This document shows positions 35,132 through 44,677 of a stretch of 64,000 nt of DNA, in pieces. Each line of letters opens with the position of its first letter. The stretch's first letter is position 1. A program made the translations under genes and the position numbers. This DNA comes from Rothia gullae. GTDB lineage: Bacteria > Actinomycetota > Actinomycetes > Actinomycetales > Micrococcaceae. The stretch spans positions 142,277 to 206,276 of the forward strand of contig NZ_JANCOC010000002.1 of assembly GCF_024294905.1 (NCBI RefSeq), read 5' to 3'. Below the pieces are notes generated by a model, which saw only the letters and a program-made list of their open reading frames with translations, was not told the DNA's origin and made no database searches.

Positions 35132-36234
35132 GGGCGTTCCATCGCCAGGGTCAGCAGTTCGCTAATCAGATCAGTGTAAGAGATGCCGGTGTTCTCCCAC
35201 ATGGTCTTGTACATCGAAATCGGGGTGAAGCCGGGCATCGTGTTCACCTCGTTGATGACCAGGCGGCCATCCTCGGTGTAGAAGAAGTCCGCACGAGAGA
35301 GACCCTCACCGTCCAGCGCCAGGAACGCCTTCACAGCCAGCTCACGCAGACGATTCTGCACATCCTGCGGCAGGTTCGCCGGGCACACGGTCACAGCTGA
35401 AGACTCAGAAACGTACTTCGCCTCAAAGTCGTAGAAGCCGTGGTCCTCATCCACAACCTCAATCTCGCCGGGATAGGATGCGCGGGGCATCTCGCCGTGG
35501 TGGCCATCGAGCACAGCACACTCGATTTCGCGGCCCACAATACCCGCCTCAATAATGATCTTCGGGTCGTGGTGGCGTGCCTCTTCAATCGCGGGCACGA
35601 GCTCCTCCACCGAATCCACCTTGGTAATACCGAAGGAAGAACCTGCGCGGGTCGGCTTCACGAACAGGGGGAAGCCCAGCTTCAGCACGCGCTCCAGAAT
35701 CTGCTCGCGGTCCTCGTGCTCCCACTGGCGGTTGGTGACAACCTCGTAGGGGCCGACCTCCAGGCCAGCAGACTCGAAAGCAACCTTCATGAAATGCTTA
35801 TCCATACCCACAGCGGATGCGGTCACACCGCAACCCACGTAGTGCAGGTCAGCCATTTCCAGCAGACCCTGCACGGTGCCGTCCTCACCGAAGGGGCCGT
35901 GCAGCAGCGGGAATACAACGTCCACCGGTGCGGTGCGGGTAACGTTACCCTCAGCATCCACCAGGGTCAGACGGGAATCGCCGGCGCCCATCGGCAGGAA
36001 CACCTGCTGGGTACCCTCGGGGAACTCTGCGGTACCGCGAGTGCCAGCGGTCAGCTCAGCAAGCTGCTGCTCATCGGACAGGTACCAGCGGCCGTCACGG
36101 GTAATACCGATAGTGATGACGTCGTAGGCGGTGCGGTCAATAGCGCCCAGAACGCCGGCAGCGGTAATGAGCGAAATCGGGTGCTCGGAGGAGCGGCCAC
36201 CGCACAGCAGAGCGACGGTCTTCTTCTCGGTCAT
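35116..36234 (-). CDS. ddl: D-alanine--D-alanine ligase
   Basis: An ATP-grasp enzyme that makes the D-Ala-D-Ala dipeptide for peptidoglycan. The 372-residue product has the N-terminal VALLCGGRSSEHPISLITA. It also has GPFGEDGTVQGLLEM with YVGCGVTASAVGMDK, and FVKPTRAGSSFGITKV. The metal-binding C-terminal segment is VINEVNTMPGFTPISMY. Ser/Tyr of the substrate pocket are present, consistent with the D-Ala rather than D-Lac type, but the assignment of specificity is inference. It is downstream of gpsA in a cluster of envelope genes (murA-plsC-gpsA-ddl) and has a strong terminator. Confidence 0.96.
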   Translation of the reverse strand: MTEKKTVALLCGGRSSEHPISLITAAGVLGAIDRTAYDVITIGITRDGRWYLSDEQQLAELTAGTRGTAEFPEGTQQVFLPMGAGDSRLTLVDAEGNVTRTAPVDVVFPLLHGPFGEDGTVQGLLEMADLHYVGCGVTASAVGMDKHFMKVAFESAGLEVGPYEVVTNRQWEHEDREQILERVLKLGFPLFVKPTRAGSSFGITKVDSVEELVPAIEEARHHDPKIIIEAGIVGREIECAVLDGHHGEMPRASYPGEIEVVDEDHGFYDFEAKYVSESSAVTVCPANLPQDVQNRLRELAVKAFLALDGEGLSRADFFYTEDGRLVINEVNTMPGFTPISMYKTMWENTGISYTDLISELLTLAMERPLGLR

Positions 36235-36456
36235 ATATTTCTCCTAGTCAATGTTCCCCTACCCTTAGGCCGGAAGGTGGAACGGCAATGCGTCAATAAT
36301 CCTAACGCATGAATACCATCGCGGTCACTGATGCATTTCTCACGCACCGGTTTTCCGCAACGATATCCGTCCTTGGATGTTTACATTCAATCTTCTTCTA
36401 GTATGTCCTGGCACACAACCCGGATCAGGGGGGCAGCACATCAGAAAGCTTTAACC

Positions 36457-37575
36457 TTAGTGGCCCTCATGCTTGAGGCGGCGACCCAGCAACTGAGGCG
36501 CCAACTCCTCAATACCAATACGGCCCGAAAGCACAGCCACCACAGCCTCAACAATGGGCATCTCCACCCCGTGACGACGAGCCAACTCAGCCACCACCGG
36601 CGCCGACTTAATCGACTCAGCGGTCTGGCTCATATGCTCGTGCAGGCGGTCAGGGGTAATACCCTGAGCCAGCAGGCGGCCCGCCGTGTGGTTACGAGAC
36701 AGTGGCGAAGAGCAGGTCGCAATCAAGTCGCCCATACCTGCAAGACCGCTCATCGTCGCAGCATCGCCGCCCAACGCCACCGCCAGGCGAGTAATCTCCG
36801 CCAGACCGCGCGTCATAATGGACGCCTTCGAGTTATCGCCGTAATTGCGGCCCTCGCAAATACCCACGCAAAGGGCAATTACGTTCTTCACCAGACCGCC
36901 AATTTCGGTACCCACCACATCCGTGTTGGTGTACGGGCGGAAGTACGCACACGCAATCGCGTGAGCAACAGACTCAGCCACCGGCCGGGTACGAGCCGCA
37001 ACCACGGAGGCGGTAGGCTCCTCCCCCATGATTTCCTTCGCCAGGTTCGGACCCGAGAGCACGCACACGCGGTGCGGAATATGGCCGATTGCGCGCACAT
37101 CAGCGCCGCGCAGAGCCATGGATTCTTCCAGCTCCTCGGTAATGACCTGCGACATACGCAGACCCGTACCGGTCTCCAGGCCCTTCGCCAAAGAAACCAG
37201 CATGGCGTTCGGCTCAATATAGCGGGCGAAGCTCTGCAACTGCGAACGCAGAACCTGCGCGGGCAAGGCAAGAACCACAATATCGGCACCGGTCAGCGCC
37301 GTGGGGGCATCCGCCGTAAAGTGCATGTTATCCGGCAGCTTCATTCCCGGAAAATAGCGGGCATTCTCGCGGATGCGCTCGCACTCAGTCATCGCCTGCT
37401 CATCACGACCGATGAGGGTCACGCGGGTGTCATCACCGCGCTCGCGGGCAGCGTCCGCCGCAATCTTAGCGAAAGCGGTGCCCCAGCTACCGGCGCCGAG
37501 CACCGCAATAGACTGTACGGTTGCCGGAGGGGTAAATTCAGGGCTTGCTGCGGGGGTGCGTCCAAAGAAGGTCAC
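36457..37575 (-). CDS. gpsA: NAD(P)-dependent glycerol-3-phosphate dehydrogenase
   Basis: Reduces dihydroxyacetone phosphate to sn-glycerol 3-phosphate, the backbone for phospholipids, so it feeds PlsC next door. The Rossmann loop is IAVLGAGSWGTAFA. The active-site lysine lies in GGLVKNVIALCVGICEG, and NDKASIMTRGLAEI-like sequence (NSKASIMTRGL) follows. The start is uncertain. GTG at 37575 has AGAGG about 11 bases upstream and gives a 372-residue protein. An upstream TTG (37638) with AGGAG ten bases away would add 21 residues. About 110 bases separate it from plsC. Confidence 0.93.
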   Translation of the reverse strand: MTFFGRTPAASPEFTPPATVQSIAVLGAGSWGTAFAKIAADAARERGDDTRVTLIGRDEQAMTECERIRENARYFPGMKLPDNMHFTADAPTALTGADIVVLALPAQVLRSQLQSFARYIEPNAMLVSLAKGLETGTGLRMSQVITEELEESMALRGADVRAIGHIPHRVCVLSGPNLAKEIMGEEPTASVVAARTRPVAESVAHAIACAYFRPYTNTDVVGTEIGGLVKNVIALCVGICEGRNYGDNSKASIMTRGLAEITRLAVALGGDAATMSGLAGMGDLIATCSSPLSRNHTAGRLLAQGITPDRLHEHMSQTAESIKSAPVVAELARRHGVEMPIVEAVVAVLSGRIGIEELAPQLLGRRLKHEGH

Positions 37576-37686
37576 GAAAACACCAGCCTCTCTTCCTTGC
37601 GAGGTTATTGTGCGAGTCCCTGACAGACGCCTCAGCAAATAGCCGCGGCTCCTGTCAGGGCCTCTACGATTTTCCCAGCTGGGATG

Positions 37687-38544
37687 CTACTTTTCGTCCG
37701 GTTCGCCGAGCGCGCCACCAACCGGACCCGAAGGGGTACCGGGTGCTTCACGACGCTTCGTGCGGGGGTTCCAACGACCCTCAGGAGCCTTCTCGCCGCG
37801 GATCTTCTCCAGCTCGGCGGTAATAGCGTCCAGCATAGCGTCGGTGACCACGCCCAGTTCGGTGCGGGTGTGCTTAGCCTCGGGGCTGGCGTCCTCAACG
37901 AGGGAGGCAATATCCAGCGCCTTACCAACCCTCACGCGAACGGTCTTGCGCGGGAACAGCGAAATCTTACGCTTCTCCTTGATGCGGCCGTCCTCGCCGG
38001 CCTCATCCACGTAACCGAGAATCTGCTCGTCACCCCAGTGCGCCACCGGGTAGACGGGTGCGCCGGTCGCAAGAGCCAGACGAGCCGCGCCGGTACGCGC
38101 CTGCATGGGCCACAGCTGCGGATCGTGGGTGGTGGTGCCCTCCGGGAAAATCACGACGGCACCGCCAGCCTCAACAATCTTGCGGGCAGTAATCAGGGAT
38201 TTACGCGCATCCACCGAACCGCGAACCACAGGAATATGCGCGAGCTTGCGCATAATGTAGCCGAGCACGGGGGCGCGGAACAGCGAGTCCTTCGCCAAGA
38301 AGCGCGGCAGGGCGCCCTCATCGAAAGCAGGGAAAGCCACGGTCACCGGGTCAAGCTCGGTGGTGTGGTTAGCCACGATAATGTACCCGCCGTTCTTGGG
38401 CAGGTTCTCACAGCCGGTAATCTCAACGCGCGCGATGAGCTTATACAGCCCGCGCGCAGCATTACCGAGCACCTTATACAGAGCATCGCCGGAGGCGGTG
38501 GGCTCAATCTCAGGCAGAGCCTGCTTTCCCTGCTGTCCGCTCAC
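37687..38544 (-). CDS. plsC: 1-acyl-sn-glycerol-3-phosphate acyltransferase
   Basis: Acylates lysophosphatidic acid to phosphatidic acid at the membrane. The 285-residue product has the acyltransferase motifs in order: NHTTELDPVTV (NHx4D), VVRGSVDARKSL, VIFPEGTTTHD (FPEGT) and TGAPVYPVAHWG. The last ~40 residues are a basic, disordered tail. It lacks a clear N-terminal membrane helix, so association is probably peripheral. The GTG start overlaps the murA stop by one base (TAGTG), so it is translationally coupled to murA. Confidence 0.92.
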   Translation of the reverse strand: MSGQQGKQALPEIEPTASGDALYKVLGNAARGLYKLIARVEITGCENLPKNGGYIIVANHTTELDPVTVAFPAFDEGALPRFLAKDSLFRAPVLGYIMRKLAHIPVVRGSVDARKSLITARKIVEAGGAVVIFPEGTTTHDPQLWPMQARTGAARLALATGAPVYPVAHWGDEQILGYVDEAGEDGRIKEKRKISLFPRKTVRVRVGKALDIASLVEDASPEAKHTRTELGVVTDAMLDAITAELEKIRGEKAPEGRWNPRTKRREAPGTPSGPVGGALGEPDEK

Positions 38545-39977
38545 TAGCCCTGAACCTCAACTTCCTCGGGCTCAACAACGACGATTGCTGCATCGGGCTT
38601 GGGAGCCTTCGACGCCTTGCGTGCCAGCACCTCAAAGTTGGCACCCAGGCCCTTGAGCTTCTCCTCGAAGTTCTCGTAGCCGCGAGCAATCAGCTCAACA
38701 CCGCTCACGTGAGAGGTGCCCTTAGCAGCCAGAGCAGCAATAATGTGGGAGAAGCCGCCGCGTAGGTCCGGAACCTCAATGTCGGCACCGGTCAGCGGGG
38801 TGGGGCCAGAAATAATAGCGGAGTGGCCGTAGCCCTTACCCTCGAAACGGCAGGGTGCGCCGCCCACGCAGTCACGCATGACGACAATATCTGCACCCAT
38901 CTGCTTCAGGGCGTTGGTGAAACCGAAACGCTCCTCGTACACAGTCTCGTGCACGATGGACGCGCCCTTAGCCTGGGTCAGTGCCACAACGAGGGGCTGC
39001 TGCCAGTCGGTCATGAAGCCGGGATGCACGTTGGTCTCAAAGACGATGGGCTTCAGCTGAGCACCGGCGGTGCGCTGAGCCGGGTGGGCGAAGCGGATAC
39101 CGTCAGCGGTCACCTCGTACAGGCCGCCCATCTTGCGGAACTGGTTCAGGAACGCGGTCATATCCTTCTGGTCTGCGCCGCGCACGAAAATGTCGCCGCC
39201 CGTAGCCAGAGCCGCAGAAGCCCAGGAAGCGGACTCGTTACGGTCGGGCAGGGATGCGTGATCGTAGCCGGTCAGCTCATCCACGCCCTCAATGACGATG
39301 GTGCGGTCCTCGCTGACGAAGATGATCGCGCCCATCTTCTGCAGAACAGCAATCAGGTCAATAATTTCGGGCTCAATCGCTGCGTTGCGCAGGATAGTCT
39401 TACCCTTAGCGCGCACACCGGTGAGCAGAACCTGCTCGGTAGCGCCCACGGAGGGGTAGTTCAGCACAATCTCTGCACCCTTCAGACCCTCTTCGGGAAC
39501 AATCAGGGTGGTGCCGGTTTCGTCGTCCTTCTCAACGACTGCGCCGAACTTGCGCAGTGCAGACATGTGGTAGTCGATGGGGCGGTCACCGATCTTGCAG
39601 CCACCCAGGTTGGGGATGCGTGCGGTACCGAGGGTGTGCAGCAGCGGGCCCACCATCAGAATCGGGATACGGGAGTTACCGCCGAAGAGCTGAATCTCCT
39701 CTGCGTTCTTTGCGGCGGTGGTTGCATCCTGTGCGGGGTTAAGGGTCAGAACACCAGCTTCGCGGTCGTAGTCGACCTTTGCACCGTGCAACTCCACGAG
39801 GGTGGTAACGATTTCGACATCGCTCAGGTCGGGGACGTTACGCAGGGTCGAGGGGGTCGAACCGTGCAGTGCTGCGACCATCGCCTTGGGCACCAGATTC
39901 TTGGCGCCTCGAACGTGGACCTCACCAACGAGCGGAGTGCCACCTTCAATGCGAAGCTTGCTGATGTTCTCAGTCAT
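38544..39977 (-). CDS. murA: UDP-N-acetylglucosamine 1-carboxyvinyltransferase
   Basis: Transfers enolpyruvate from PEP to UDP-GlcNAc, the first committed step of peptidoglycan synthesis. The 477-residue product has the substrate lysine in RGAKN (Lys26) and the active-site cysteine, Cys127, in NLGGCKIGDRP. With Cys rather than the Asp seen in mycobacteria, the enzyme should be alkylated by fosfomycin; that is inference from the family. The C-terminal ~30 residues are a Lys/Pro/Glu-rich tail not found in the core family. It leads the murA-plsC-gpsA-ddl series. Confidence 0.96.
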   Translation of the reverse strand: MTENISKLRIEGGTPLVGEVHVRGAKNLVPKAMVAALHGSTPSTLRNVPDLSDVEIVTTLVELHGAKVDYDREAGVLTLNPAQDATTAAKNAEEIQLFGGNSRIPILMVGPLLHTLGTARIPNLGGCKIGDRPIDYHMSALRKFGAVVEKDDETGTTLIVPEEGLKGAEIVLNYPSVGATEQVLLTGVRAKGKTILRNAAIEPEIIDLIAVLQKMGAIIFVSEDRTIVIEGVDELTGYDHASLPDRNESASWASAALATGGDIFVRGADQKDMTAFLNQFRKMGGLYEVTADGIRFAHPAQRTAGAQLKPIVFETNVHPGFMTDWQQPLVVALTQAKGASIVHETVYEERFGFTNALKQMGADIVVMRDCVGGAPCRFEGKGYGHSAIISGPTPLTGADIEVPDLRGGFSHIIAALAAKGTSHVSGVELIARGYENFEEKLKGLGANFEVLARKASKAPKPDAAIVVVEPEEVEVQG

Positions 39978-40690
39978 TAAAAATCCTTTGTGGAGTCGAC
40001 GGGTGTGTGTCGAACTTTATTTAACAGTATGCAGATGCGCCATAATCTCATACGTGCCGCACCCTGTCGGTAGCAGGGTGAAACGGGCGCATATATTCAT
40101 CATTATTCTAAGCCCTGTGTATAGGTGCTCCAAACGACAAAGAGCTGTTGGAACTCATGACTGGAATTTTGCCCTGTTGTGCATCTGAAAACCTCCCTGA
40201 GCCCGAAGCTTCAGAGGCAAAAAACAAAAAGATACATAAACATTCATACTAATGCAAACATATTCAGTATCTTCGTCAGATTTTGACGTTAGTTTCGTAT
40301 TTTTACGTCCCAACTTGATTTGGAGAGCACCCTCACCCCTACAACAGCATGCATACTCATGTCCACTGAACGGCACCTCCACTCTCAGGGGGGGAGCCAA
40401 TCAAATCTGTACTGCAGTATCGGCGCAGGCATCACCGCTGCTCCCACGCAGCACAGAGCCTCACAGCAGGGCGCGGGTGTGCATTCACTGCATACAACCT
40501 TGCAATGATGCCCAGCTACAAAGGTTCGGCTTCCTGATTCATTTCAACTTCAAAAATTCACATTAACATCACCGTAAATATTCGACAGTCAACTAAAAGA
40601 TCAGGGTACATCGCAACCAACCACAGGTTATTTCGCGGTTGCATCACGCATCTCACGCCGCCGCCTTGTACAGGGTGCAGCATGGAGCAC
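39978..40690. other. Gap upstream of murA, no supported gene
   Basis: About 700 bases of mixed composition. The first ~150 should include the murA promoter. Several short open frames on both strands lack ribosome-binding sites and recognisable sequence; none is annotated. Confidence 0.4.
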
Positions 40691-40699
40691 CCCCATTAT

Positions 40700-41032
40700 C
40701 CTCGCCACCGCGACCATCCCTGTATGGGCAGCAAGCGGTGAACCTACCTGTCCCCCCTGCCCTCATTCTCAAACCGGCCGCAACCGGCTACGAAGATAAG
40801 GCCGGGGCTTATACCGAATGGCTCGTTCTCGAAGGCGGTGGACGAGTACGATTCGACCTCGTAGGCGGTGCCGGTGGCGCCGTTTCTTCCTTCGCCCCCC
40901 AGCTATCTGACCGAAGTCACCGATGCGTCACTGGCTGGCGGCGGTACCGGCGCACAGCCCGCGTTCGGCGGCGCTGTACAGCTGCACCGAGAACGCAACT
41001 TTGGAAACCCCCATCACCGAGGGCGCCTAAGC
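40700..41032 (+). pseudogene. Decayed coding sequence with two apparent frameshifts
   Basis: Codon use looks coding but switches frame twice. One frame gives LPVPPALILKPAATGYED and on to VRFDLVGGAGGAVSSFAP. At a run of six C (~40899) the coding sense moves to another frame, SYLTEVTDASLAGGGTGA and on to GGAVQLHRE. It then moves again to NATLETPITEGA before a stop at ~41030. A terminator hairpin follows immediately. No family was recognised. Sequencing errors in homopolymers are an alternative to true decay. Confidence 0.5.
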
Positions 41033-41047
41033 TCTAGGTATTGAATA

Positions 41048-41090
41048 AATACGCCCCCCGGAAGCTGATGCTCCGGGGAGGCGCTTTTAT
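41048..41090 (+). terminator. Terminator after the decayed reading frame
   Basis: The stem ACGCCCCCCGGAAGC pairs with GCTCCGGGGAGGCGC around a short TGAT loop, followed by TTTTAT. Its position right after the stop at ~41030 supports a former plus-strand gene here. Confidence 0.7.
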
Positions 41091-41115
41091 CCGTGTGCCA
41101 AGGTTTTGGACGCAG

Positions 41116-41160
41116 AAAAGCTCGAAGGCGGCGACTGATTCAGTCGTAGCCTTCGAGCTT
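41116..41160 (-). terminator. Terminator of leuCD
   Basis: GCTCGAAGGC (41120-41129) pairs with GCCTTCGAGC (41149-41158), with an inner CGACTGATTCAGTCG hairpin. On the minus strand it is followed by TTTTCTG. It lies 15 bases after the leuD stop. Confidence 0.8.
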
Positions 41161-41174
41161 CATATATCTACGGC

Positions 41175-41768
41175 TTAGAGTTCCTGAGTGCGAGGCATCC
41201 AGGAGGGGCGCTTCGCCTCGTACGCCTCAATAGCATCCAGGTTCTGCAGGGTCAGACCAATGTCGTCCAGGCCCTCCATGAGACGCCAACGCACGTAGTC
41301 GTCAATCTCGAAGGGAACAACCAGCGCACCTGCGGTTACGGTCTTGGATTCCAGGTCAACGGTGATTTCGGTGCCGGGCTCGTGCTCCAGCACCTTCCAA
41401 ATCAGCTCGATATCGTCCTGCGCAACCTGTGCGGTGACCAGACCCTGCTTACCGGAGTTGCCGCGGAAAATATCGGCAAAACGAGCGGAAATAACGACCT
41501 TGAAACCGTAGTCCTTCAGCGCCCACACGGCGTGCTCACGGGAAGAACCGGTACCGAAGTCCGGGCCCGCCACCAGCACGCTACCGTGCTTGTAGGGCTC
41601 CTGGTTCAGGATGAACTCGGGGTCCTTACGCCAGTTAGCGAAGAGGGCATCGTCGAAGCCTGTCTTGGTCACTCGCTTGAGGTAGACGGCGGGAATGATC
41701 TGGTCGGTGTCAACATTCGAAGAACGCAGCGGCACGCCAATGCCGGTGTGCTTAATAATGGGTTCCAT
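41175..41768 (-). CDS. leuD: 3-isopropylmalate dehydratase small subunit
   Basis: The small (swivel-domain) subunit of isopropylmalate isomerase in leucine synthesis. The 197-residue product shows the family start [26 protein letters not shown]. The substrate loop is [22 protein letters not shown], and [10 protein letters not shown] follows. It lies 26 bases downstream of leuC in a two-gene operon with its own terminator. Confidence 0.97.
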   Translation of the reverse strand: MEPIIKHTGIGVPLRSSNVDTDQIIPAVYLKRVTKTGFDDALFANWRKDPEFILNQEPYKHGSVLVAGPDFGTGSSREHAVWALKDYGFKVVISARFADIFRGNSGKQGLVTAQVAQDDIELIWKVLEHEPGTEITVDLESKTVTAGALVVPFEIDDYVRWRLMEGLDDIGLTLQNLDAIEAYEAKRPSWMPRTQEL

Positions 41769-41794
41769 AATGGCTCCTTAGCTATAGCGGCGTG

Positions 41795-43237
41795 CTAGGC
41801 CACGACGTCGGACGGGGCGGACAGGGTACCGCGTACAGCGGTTGCGGCGGCAACCACCGGGGAGACCAGGTGGGTGCGGCCGCCCTTACCCTGGCGACCC
41901 TCAAAATTACGGTTCGAGGTGGAGGCGCAACGCTCACCGGGTGCCAGCTGGTCGGGGTTCATGCCCAGGCACATGGAGCAGCCAGCGAAGCGCCAGTCGG
42001 CACCGAACTCCTTGAAGACCTTGTCCAGGCCTTCTGCTTCTGCCTGCGCGCGGACCTTCTGGGAGCCGGGTACGACCATCATGCGCACGTTCTCGGCGAT
42101 GGTGCGGCCACGCACGATGTCTGCGGCGGCGCGCAGGTCCTCGATGCGGGAGTTGGTGCAGGAGCCCAGGAAGACGACGTCCACGGGGATTTCCTTCATG
42201 GGGGTGCCAGCCGCCAGGCCCATGTATTCGAGGGCGCGTTCTGCTGCGACCTTGTCGTTCTCGTCCTCGAAGTCATCCGGGGAGGGAACGGCGTGGCTCA
42301 GCTGAATACCCTGACCGGGGTTGGTACCCCAGGTGACGAAGGGTTCGAGCTCGTCAGCGTTGATGAAGATTTCCTTATCGAAGACGGCGCCTTCGTCGGT
42401 GGGCAGGGTCTTCCAGTACTCGACTGCCTTGTCCCACTCTTCGCCCTTGGGTGCGTGCTGGCGGCCCTTGACGTACTCGAAGGTGGTCTCGTCGGGGGCA
42501 ACCATGCCGGCGCGTGCGCCTGCCTCAATGGACATGTTGCACATGGTCATACGACCCTCCATGGAGAGGGAGCGGATTGCGGAGCCGCGGTATTCGAGCA
42601 CGTAGCCCTGACCGCCGCCGGTGCCAATCTGCGCGATGACGGCGAGGATGATGTCCTTCGCGGTCACGCCGGGCTTGAGGGTGCCTTCAACGTTGATTGC
42701 CATGGTCTTAAAGCGTGCCAGGGGCAGGGTCTGGGTTGCCATGACGTGCTCCACCTCGGAGGTGCCGATGCCGAATGCGAGAGCGCCAAACGCACCGTGG
42801 GTGGAGGTGTGGGAGTCGCCGCAGACCGCGGTCATGCCGGGCATGGTCAGACCCAGCTGCGGGCCGACCACGTGTACGATGCCCTGTTCCTCGTCGCCGA
42901 GGGAGTGGATGCGCACGCCGAACTCTGCGGCGTTGCGGCGCAGAGTCTCGATCTGGGTGCGGCTGGTCAGGTCGGCAATGGTGCCGAAGATGTTGTCGGT
43001 GGGGGTGTTGTGATCCTCGGTGGCGATGGTCAGGTCGAGGCGGCGCAGGGGGCGGTTCTCGATGCGCAGGCCTTCGAATGCCTGGGGGGAGGTCACTTCG
43101 TGCAGTAGCTGCAGGTCAATGTAGAGCAGGTCGGGCTTGCCGTTTTCACCGGGGACGACAACGTGTGCGTCCCAGACTTTTTCTGCCAGGGTGCGCGGAC
43201 GGGTGCCCGCAGTGGTTGCGTTCTGTTCGCTAGTCAT
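41795..43237 (-). CDS. leuC: 3-isopropylmalate dehydratase large subunit
   Basis: The aconitase-family subunit that binds the [4Fe-4S] cluster and isomerises 2- to 3-isopropylmalate. The 480-residue product has [13 protein letters not shown] early. The cluster cysteines lie in [13 protein letters not shown] and [11 protein letters not shown]. The ATG at 43237 has AGGAG upstream. It is divergent from an IclR-type regulator with a 410-bp gap, the arrangement known for NdgR/LtbR regulation of leuCD in actinobacteria. Confidence 0.97.
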   Translation of the reverse strand: MTSEQNATTAGTRPRTLAEKVWDAHVVVPGENGKPDLLYIDLQLLHEVTSPQAFEGLRIENRPLRRLDLTIATEDHNTPTDNIFGTIADLTSRTQIETLRRNAAEFGVRIHSLGDEEQGIVHVVGPQLGLTMPGMTAVCGDSHTSTHGAFGALAFGIGTSEVEHVMATQTLPLARFKTMAINVEGTLKPGVTAKDIILAVIAQIGTGGGQGYVLEYRGSAIRSLSMEGRMTMCNMSIEAGARAGMVAPDETTFEYVKGRQHAPKGEEWDKAVEYWKTLPTDEGAVFDKEIFINADELEPFVTWGTNPGQGIQLSHAVPSPDDFEDENDKVAAERALEYMGLAAGTPMKEIPVDVVFLGSCTNSRIEDLRAAADIVRGRTIAENVRMMVVPGSQKVRAQAEAEGLDKVFKEFGADWRFAGCSMCLGMNPDQLAPGERCASTSNRNFEGRQGKGGRTHLVSPVVAAATAVRGTLSAPSDVVA

Positions 43238-43647
43238 GCTTTCTCCTGCTTGATGCGTTCCTACGGTGGATGCGTTCGGGGTGGTGCGTGCCGCTGATTT
43301 TGGGATTGAGAGGCGGATTATGTACCCGATGGGACCCTCAAACCGGTATTTCTCTGCGGCGTGTCGCGTATTTTTTCACGGATTCTTAGACTGTGAGACA
43401 GACTGGAATCACCCCGAGATGGCGGGTGATTTATTGTGGGTTTACACTCTGACTCCACGGTGATTTTGCGGGATTGCACGCATTTTCCTGCGGCTTTTTC
43501 GCATATTTTCACCCATAAACCCACATAAACACTTATTATGAAAAATTCATAATTTATCCCGTAGGGGGTGATTCTATATTCAGCTCTGCACCCCAAAGAG
43601 TCCACGAACTCCGGGGCATCTTTCATATTCTGAGATAGAATATAAGA
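43238..43647. promoter_or_regulatory. leuCD / IclR-regulator divergent control region
   Basis: No gene was seen in this gap. It contains a perfect inverted repeat, AATCACCC (43407-43414) and GGGTGATT (43424-43431), with a 9-base spacer. This is a plausible binding site for the adjacent regulator or a leader hairpin for leuC. At the right end a TAGAAT box (43636-43641) sits six bases before the regulator ATG, as in leaderless promoters. No leucine-rich leader peptide was found. Confidence 0.45.
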
Positions 43648-44535
43648 ATGACTCCTTCCGCCTCACGTTTTAACGCACACGGAATGCGTCGCCCCAACGC
43701 ATCCACACACCACAACGCACCGATTGTCGACCCCGTCAAGCCGCCCGAACAGATGGCTGCCGACGAGCAGATGGTAGAGGTAAACTCCCACGGCTCCTCC
43801 GGCGTTGGCGTGCTCGACAAGGCGACCCTCATTCTTGATTGCCTCGAGGCAGGACCCGTATCCCTGGGTGACCTCGTCAAGACAACCGGTCTGGCGCGCC
43901 CCACCGCACACCGCCTCGCCGTGGCGTTGGCACACCACCGCCTCGTAGCCCGCGACGTGCAGGGACGCTTCATACTCGGACCCCGCCTGACCGAACTCGC
44001 ATCCGCGACCATTGCTGACGAGCTCATCACCGTAGCAGACCCGATTCTGCAGAAACTCAGCCTCGAAGCTGACGAGTCCACCCAGCTGTACCGCCGCCAG
44101 GGTGACTGGCGCGTGTGCGCTGCGACCGCGGCACGCCCCTCCGGCATGCACGAATCCATTCCGGTCGGTACTCAGCTATCCATGCAGGCTGGCTCCGCCG
44201 CCCAGGTCCTGCTGGCTTGGGAAGATCAGAACCGCATTATTGAAGGCCTGCGCGATGCGCACTTCAGCGCCGCCATGCTCGCCGCTGTGCGCCGCATCGG
44301 CTGGGCGCAGTCCATGGGTGAGCGCGAGCGCGGTACTGCCTCGGTGTCCGCTCCGGTGCGCGCTCCCGGTGGCAAGGTGATTGCGGCTGTGTCTATCTCG
44401 GGTCCGATGGATCGTATGACCCGCCAGCCGAACCGCAACTACCCCGAGCTGGTCGTCAAGGCTGCTCAGGCGATTACTGACGGTTTGCGTGAGCTCTCTG
44501 CCTCTCACTCGGCATCGGATGCTGAGGAAAGCTAA
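43648..44535 (+). CDS. IclR-family regulator (NdgR/LtbR type)
   Basis: A DNA-binding regulator of 295 residues. A ~50-residue disordered N-terminus precedes a winged helix (GVGVLDKATLILDCLEAGPVSLGDL, then TTGLARPTAHRLAVAL). The IclR effector-binding domain begins at ~115, with ESTQLYRRQGDWRVCAAT and SVSAPVRAPGGKVIAAVSISGP. Location divergent to leuCD fits NdgR/LtbR, which is known to control leuCD and amino-acid metabolism. The ATG at 43648 has no ribosome-binding site but a -10-like TAGAAT six bases upstream, so the mRNA may be leaderless. A later ATG at residue 36 or 42 cannot be excluded. Confidence 0.88.
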   Translation: MTPSASRFNAHGMRRPNASTHHNAPIVDPVKPPEQMAADEQMVEVNSHGSSGVGVLDKATLILDCLEAGPVSLGDLVKTTGLARPTAHRLAVALAHHRLVARDVQGRFILGPRLTELASATIADELITVADPILQKLSLEADESTQLYRRQGDWRVCAATAARPSGMHESIPVGTQLSMQAGSAAQVLLAWEDQNRIIEGLRDAHFSAAMLAAVRRIGWAQSMGERERGTASVSAPVRAPGGKVIAAVSISGPMDRMTRQPNRNYPELVVKAAQAITDGLRELSASHSASDAEES

Positions 44536-44559
44536 GGCTCTGTTATAGATAGTTTTAAT

Positions 44560-44608
44560 GACAAGAATCCCTCCCCGCCTCGCTTGAGGTGGGGAGGGAT
44601 TCTTTTGT
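44560..44608. terminator. Bidirectional terminator between the regulator and the GTPase gene
   Basis: AATCCCTCCCCGCCT pairs with AGGTGGGGAGGGATT around a six-base loop, followed by TCTTTTG on the plus strand. It serves the regulator gene and probably the convergent GTPase gene. Confidence 0.8.
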
Positions 44609-44677
44609 GTGCTCTTAGTCTGATTCGGCTTATCCCGATGAGGCTTATCCTGATGCGGTTTCGCAGGTGATATGCCG

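Noticed and set aside
40155-40566. Short frames upstream of murA on both strands
   Set aside because: Overlapping frames without ribosome-binding sites or recognisable sequence.
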